Part shown: positions 6,346 through 9,241 of the stretch, one piece after another
Layout: every line of letters starts with the position of its first letter
Position numbering within the stretch: the first letter of the stretch is position 1
From: Chloroflexota bacterium
GTDB lineage: Bacteria; Chloroflexota; UBA6077
Assembly: GCA_023380955.1 (NCBI GenBank)
Contig: JAMCTB010000088.1
Coordinates: 1 to 9,241, forward strand
Direction of reading: 5' to 3'
Length of the DNA: 9,241 nucleotides
Program-made: the position numbers and the translations under genes
The notes under the pieces: generated by a model
The model's database searches: none
Seen by the model: the letters and a program-made list of their open reading frames with translations, nothing else
Told to the model about the DNA's origin: nothing

Positions 6346-6508
6346 CTCTCTCCCCAAGCGAGAGAGGACAACCGCCTCTCCCAGGGAGAGAGACCAGCCT
6401 CCGTCCCCGCCTCTCCCTCTGGGAGAGGCCGCCCGAAGGGCGGGTGAGGGCTGGTTCGATGCTTCAGGCCGAGCCCTCACCCCGACCCTCTCCCAAGGGG
6501 AGAGGGGG
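6346..6508. repeat. Cluster of GC-rich interspersed hairpin repeats
   Basis: At least five short inverted repeats lie in tandem. They are 6346-6352/6360-6366 (CTCTCTC/GAGAGAG), 6376-6382/6384-6390, 6409-6417/6421-6429 (GCCTCTCCC/GGGAGAGGC), 6442-6452/6472-6482 (GGGTGAGGGCT/AGCCCTCACCC) and 6486-6494/6498-6506 (CCCTCTCCC/GGGAGAGGG). A CCGCCC/GGGCGG stem joins the third and fourth. The CCCTCACCC...CCCTCTCCC...GGGAGAGGG wording is that of a repeat widespread between genes in many GC-rich bacteria. It fills most of the gap between the methyltransferase and holB and runs into the 3' end of the methyltransferase gene. It may also act as that gene's terminator. Confidence 0.7.
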
Positions 6509-7393
6509 TCGCCCCGTCGCCCTGCCGGCCGGTCGCTGCAAGATGACGATGTGCTGGTGGGCGATGTTGGGGACGTAGCCGTAGGGGTAGCCGTACGGGC
6601 GGAGGCGGGTTCCGGCCTGATACCACACCTTCTCCCCCTTCGGGACAAAGCCGGCGGTCTTGGCCCGGCGGGCCAGGTCGGCGTGGGTGAAGATGTACTC
6701 CCCCTTCTGGTAGGCGTTGCGCACGATCACAGCCATGTACCGGCCAGGCTTCAGCACCCGGTAGCACCGGGCGAACAGCCGCTCCATCGCCCCCAGGTAG
6801 GAGTCGTAGCTGCCCAGGTTGGCCAGATCCCGGGGATCGTCGGAGCGCATGTCGTAGTCGGTCCTGCGGTTGGCGAAGGCCCCATCGTAGCGGCCGTCGC
6901 ACATGGTTCGCTCCAGGTGGAGGTTGTAAGGGGGATCGGTGGCGACGAAGTCGAAGGAGGCCTCCTCCATCTTGTCCAGCTCCTCCAGGCTGTCCCCGTG
7001 TATCATCGGATAGCCTCTCAGGGCGCCCTGGGACTGGGCGATGACCTGCTCGTAGACGTCGATCCACCGGCGGTTGATCTCGACCCCCACACACTCCCTG
7101 GGAGGCAGGCAGAGGGCAGCGCCTATCAAGGTGCCGCCTACCCCCGCGAAGGGATCCAGCACTCGCCCGCCCGCCTTGGTGAAGAACTCGATCAGCAGCT
7201 TCATCAACTGGGGAGGCTTGTTGGCGCCGTGGGCCTTCCGCAGCTCGTGGCCGTGCTCGGAGGGGAAGGCCGTGGTGATCACCGACTTGGTGAAGTAGAG
7301 CCACTCCTCTCCCGAGAGATCGTTCAGGCCGTTCTTGGGATGAGGAGGGCGTCTGTCTTGGCCTGCAAGCTCGGGAGGGATCTCATCCGGCAT
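6464..7393 (-). CDS. Site-specific DNA methyltransferase (orphan)
   Basis: This 309-aa protein has the AdoMet-dependent methyltransferase motifs in order: motif I VLDPFAGVGGT (78-88), motif II VGVE (E105), motif III HGD (D134), and catalytic motif IV ATDPPYNL (151-158). Then come a variable segment and a closing strand APNI-like pattern YVPNIAHQHIVIL. DPPY points to amino-methylation (N6-adenine or N4-cytosine), and the I-before-IV order excludes the beta class arrangement. No restriction endonuclease or specificity subunit is nearby, so it is either a solitary modification enzyme or part of a system outside the window. The ATG at 7393 lies 24 bp after the hydratase stop and has only a weak GGTAGGA about 12 nt upstream. 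The last ~14 residues (PPLPLGEGRGEGSA) are encoded by the interspersed repeat and are probably not part of the fold. An RNA target cannot be excluded. Confidence 0.85.
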   Translation of the reverse strand: MPDEIPPELAGQDRRPPHPKNGLNDLSGEEWLYFTKSVITTAFPSEHGHELRKAHGANKPPQLMKLLIEFFTKAGGRVLDPFAGVGGTLIGAALCLPPRECVGVEINRRWIDVYEQVIAQSQGALRGYPMIHGDSLEELDKMEEASFDFVATDPPYNLHLERTMCDGRYDGAFANRRTDYDMRSDDPRDLANLGSYDSYLGAMERLFARCYRVLKPGRYMAVIVRNAYQKGEYIFTHADLARRAKTAGFVPKGEKVWYQAGTRLRPYGYPYGYVPNIAHQHIVILQRPAGRATGRPPLPLGEGRGEGSA

Positions 7394-7417
7394 TGGAGCG
7401 CAATCCTACCGTATCCG

Positions 7418-8206
7418 TCAATCGACAAAGAGGGCCGAGACCGACCCCAGCCGGTCGAAGGTCGCCTTGTAGAACTCGCCGGGGTGCACCTCGGGGGCCA
7501 CCACCAGGGCGCCGGGGAGCACCACGTCGCCCGCCTTCAGCCGCAGGTCGTACCGGCCCAACTGGTTGGCCAGCCAGGCCACCACGTCCACTGGATTGCC
7601 CATGGCCGAGGCGCCGGCGCCGGTGGAGACCAGCGCCCCGTTCCTCTCCAGCACCACCCCCAGCAGCCGCAGGTCCAGCCCCTCGATGGGGGTGAGGGTG
7701 CCACCCAGCACCACCCTGGAGGCAAAGGCATTGTCGGCGGCGATGTCCTGGGCCGCAAACTTCCAGTTGAGGATGCGCGCGGCCGGGATCTCCATGGCCG
7801 GCATCACCCCTGTCGTGGCGGCCAAGACGTGGGCTGCCGTCACGCCTGGCCCCGCCAGGTCGCCCTTCATGACGAAGGCGATCTCGGGTTCGATCTTCGG
7901 CTGCGTCATGAGGGAGCAGCGTATCGGCTCCCCCTCTCGGACGATCATGTCGCTCATCAGGTGGCCGAAGACGGGCTGGCTGACCCCCAGGACCCGCTGG
8001 ACTTCCGGATTGGTGAGGGCCACCTTCTTGCCCACCAGCACCCGATCCTCACTATGGCGAAGGCGGATCAGGGCGAGCTGTACGGCGTAGGCCTCGTCCA
8101 TGGAGAGGGAGGGAAAGGCCTCGACGATCTGGGGGACCTGCTGCACCGAGTCCTCGGCGTTCAGCAAATGCTGGGCAACCTCCTCGACTTGCGGCTGGCT
8201 GAGCAC
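7418..8206 (-). CDS. 2-keto-4-pentenoate hydratase-type enzyme (MhpD/HpaH/DmpE family)
   Basis: With the GTG start this is 262 aa, the family's usual size. It shows VGKKVALTNPEVQRVLGV (58-75), SQPVFG-L--DM, QPKIEPEIAFV with E106 and E108, E139 in PAMEI, and ADNA. The three glutamates occupy the divalent-metal positions known from MhpD. Such enzymes add water to 2-hydroxypenta-2,4-dienoate or its dicarboxylate analogue in meta-cleavage pathways; related decarboxylases (4-oxalocrotonate decarboxylase) share the fold. Start choice: the ATG at 8221 has no ribosome site before it. The codons just after that ATG spell AGGAGG (8217-8212), 5 nt ahead of an in-frame GTG at 8206, so I take the GTG. It follows the aldolase gene by 76 bp, the order hydratase-after-aldolase making a catabolic pair. 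The exact substrate is not settled. Confidence 0.86.
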   Translation of the reverse strand: MLSQPQVEEVAQHLLNAEDSVQQVPQIVEAFPSLSMDEAYAVQLALIRLRHSEDRVLVGKKVALTNPEVQRVLGVSQPVFGHLMSDMIVREGEPIRCSLMTQPKIEPEIAFVMKGDLAGPGVTAAHVLAATTGVMPAMEIPAARILNWKFAAQDIAADNAFASRVVLGGTLTPIEGLDLRLLGVVLERNGALVSTGAGASAMGNPVDVVAWLANQLGRYDLRLKAGDVVLPGALVVAPEVHPGEFYKATFDRLGSVSALFVD

Positions 8207-8211
8207 TGATT

Positions 8212-8217
8212 CCTCCT
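8212..8217 (-). promoter_or_regulatory. Shine-Dalgarno AGGAGG deciding the hydratase start
   Basis: A perfect AGGAGG on the minus strand lies 5 nt before the GTG at 8206. It overlaps the codons that would follow the alternative ATG at 8221. This arrangement favours GTG as the true start. Confidence 0.6.
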
Positions 8218-8282
8218 GCATCTATCGGCCAAGGGGCTCGAGATCGGGAAAAGCGGGGCGAGACGGCGTGCAGTATACCACC

Positions 8283-9056
8283 CTACAGCCCCAACCCCTG
8301 TTTGAACTCCTGGAGGCCCTTCTGGAGCCCGGCCGTCAGCAGCCAGATGTCGTTGCAGATGGGGATCAGGTTGAAGCCCTGCTTGTAGCGGCGGATGCCT
8401 TCCTCCACCGTCCCCACGTGGATCCCCGCGATCTGCCCGTGGGCCCTGGCCACGTCGATCACCTTCTGCACCGCCGCCACGTGCCGCTGGTCCTTTATGT
8501 CAAACGCGGGCATCAGCCCCATGGACACCGCCAGGTCCGTGGGCCCGATGTAGTAGCCGTCCAGCCCGGGCAGCTTCGCGATCTCCTCGATGCTCCCGAT
8601 CCCCTCCACCGTCTCCATCATCACCAGGCAGATCACATCCTCGTTGGCGTGGGTGAAGTAATCGTTGCCGTTGTAGAGGCGGGTCCGGTTGGGACCGTTG
8701 CTGCGGTAGCCCATGGGCGGGTAGCGGCAGGCGCCGATGGCCTTCTTTGCCTCCTCGACGTTGTTCACCATGGGGACGATCACCCCCATGGCGCCGGCAT
8801 CCAGCGCCCACTGGATGAAGGCCGGTTCGTTCCAGGGGACCCGCACGATGGGGGTGGTATCCGACTGTCCCACGATCTGCAGCCAGATGCCGGCGCGATC
8901 CGGGCCGATGGTCATACCGTGCTGCATGTCGAGGACCAGGGCATCGAAGCCCGCGCGGACCATCACCTCGGTGGTGTAGGGATCGGGGGTGGAGCACCAG
9001 CCGGTCAGGACAGGCCTGCCGGCCTTCCACAGCTCCTTCACTCGATTGGGACGCAT
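8283..9056 (-). CDS. HpcH/HpaI-family class II aldolase
   Basis: This 257-aa protein is close to the length of E. coli HpaI. The active-site residues line up: D43 and catalytic base H46 in LDMQHG, R72 in VRVPWNEP, metal-binding E148 in MMETVEG and D174 in IGPTDLAVSMG. The family cleaves 4-hydroxy-2-oxo acids to pyruvate plus an aldehyde: HpaI gives succinate semialdehyde, GarL gives tartronate semialdehyde. Here DMQHG replaces the DGEHA of HpaI and GarL, and PICND replaces the late VGVD/VGSD segment. It is a divergent subgroup and its aldehyde product is not predictable by eye. The ATG at 9056 has a purine-rich AGGAG 6 nt upstream. It is first in a run with the hydratase and methyltransferase. 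Citrate-lyase-beta-like activity is a less likely alternative because the length and motifs are those of the aldolases. Confidence 0.88.
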   Translation of the reverse strand: MRPNRVKELWKAGRPVLTGWCSTPDPYTTEVMVRAGFDALVLDMQHGMTIGPDRAGIWLQIVGQSDTTPIVRVPWNEPAFIQWALDAGAMGVIVPMVNNVEEAKKAIGACRYPPMGYRSNGPNRTRLYNGNDYFTHANEDVICLVMMETVEGIGSIEEIAKLPGLDGYYIGPTDLAVSMGLMPAFDIKDQRHVAAVQKVIDVARAHGQIAGIHVGTVEEGIRRYKQGFNLIPICNDIWLLTAGLQKGLQEFKQGLGL

Positions 9057-9122
9057 GACTCTCTCCTCTCTCTGCCTGGGTGGGTGACGAAACGCCGATG
9101 CGTAGTTGCACTCAGCGACGCG

Positions 9123-9152
9123 GTTTTACCACTCCGCGTGCCTGTCACGCAA
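9123..9152 (-). promoter_or_regulatory. Candidate promoter of the aldolase-hydratase-methyltransferase run, with spacer dyad
   Basis: On the minus strand TTGCGT (9152-9147) and TAAAAC (9128-9123) are 18 bp apart, each matching about 4 of 6 consensus bases. The interrupted dyad GCGTG-CCTGT-CACGC (9136-9150) sits in the spacer and overlaps the -35 box, a common operator position. A start near 9116 would give a leader of about 60 nt. Both parts were found by eye only. The rest of 9057-9241 shows no gene. Confidence 0.38.
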
Positions 9153-9241
9153 GCCCGGCCCCCGGTAGTGTATGAACCATTGCGGAAATAGCGGGGGGAA
9201 CGGCCTTGGGGGTAGGGGATAGGTGGTCTGCAGCAGGCGGC

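Noticed and set aside
6346..6508. Hairpin cluster as a possible CRISPR or small RNA gene
   Set aside because: The units differ in length, have no regular spacers and match the wording of a common interspersed GC-rich repeat.
6212..8209. Long 665-codon open frame on the plus strand
   Set aside because: It crosses three minus-strand genes with clear family motifs and the hairpin repeats, and its composition (G, H, Q, V rich) is that of an antisense shadow.
9057..9241. Possible gene in the right-hand end
   Set aside because: Open frames here are continuations of shadows; no start with a ribosome site and no recognisable protein sequence was found.

Overview
The window is about 9.2 kb of GC-rich bacterial chromosome. 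It holds seven complete protein genes, all but one on the minus strand, plus the 5' end of an eighth. The gene content (a secreted TIM-barrel protein ending in an FW..LGG..LGYP..RF module, a holB-ricT pair, GTG and TTG starts behind strong AGGAGG sites) fits Chloroflexota best. That placement is inferred from protein style and not proven.

Layout from the left. (1) Positions 1-261, minus: the N-terminus of a membrane protein with a DUF4118 (KdpD-type) sensor domain, cut by the window edge. (2) Positions 262-723: a divergent intergenic region with one promoter candidate facing each way and a 123-bp terminal-inverted-repeat element bounded by TA dinucleotides. The element lies between the rightward promoter and the next gene. 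(3) Positions 724-2442, plus: a secreted glycoside-hydrolase-like protein. (4) Positions 2419-2455: a perfect 18-bp-arm palindrome that contains both stop codons of two convergent genes. (5) Positions 6225 down to 2432, minus: holB (DNA polymerase III delta'), ricT (PSP1, Fe-S), a psuK-like pseudouridine kinase and a beta-hydroxyacid dehydrogenase. Gaps are 72, 9 and 23 bp, so this is probably one operon. (6) Positions 6346-6508: GC-rich interspersed hairpin repeats. (7) Positions 9056 down to 6464, minus: an HpcH/HpaI aldolase, an MhpD/HpaH-type hydratase and an orphan DNA methyltransferase, with gaps of 76 and 24 bp. (8) Positions 9057-9241: an upstream region with a promoter candidate and a dyad, and no gene.

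The hydratase and aldolase form the last two steps of a meta-cleavage (catechol or homoprotocatechuate type) pathway. They would yield pyruvate plus an aldehyde or semialdehyde. The dehydrogenase at the far end of the leftward run belongs to a family that reduces such semialdehydes, but any link is conjecture. holB-ricT is the conserved housekeeping pair known from Bacillus and many other bacteria. The kinase beside ricT may add an RNA-turnover or nucleoside-salvage role.

I see no CRISPR array, tRNA, rRNA, transposase, phage gene or defence island. The most unusual features are the mirror-image convergent gene ends and the MITE-like insertion in a leader. The genes themselves are ordinary.
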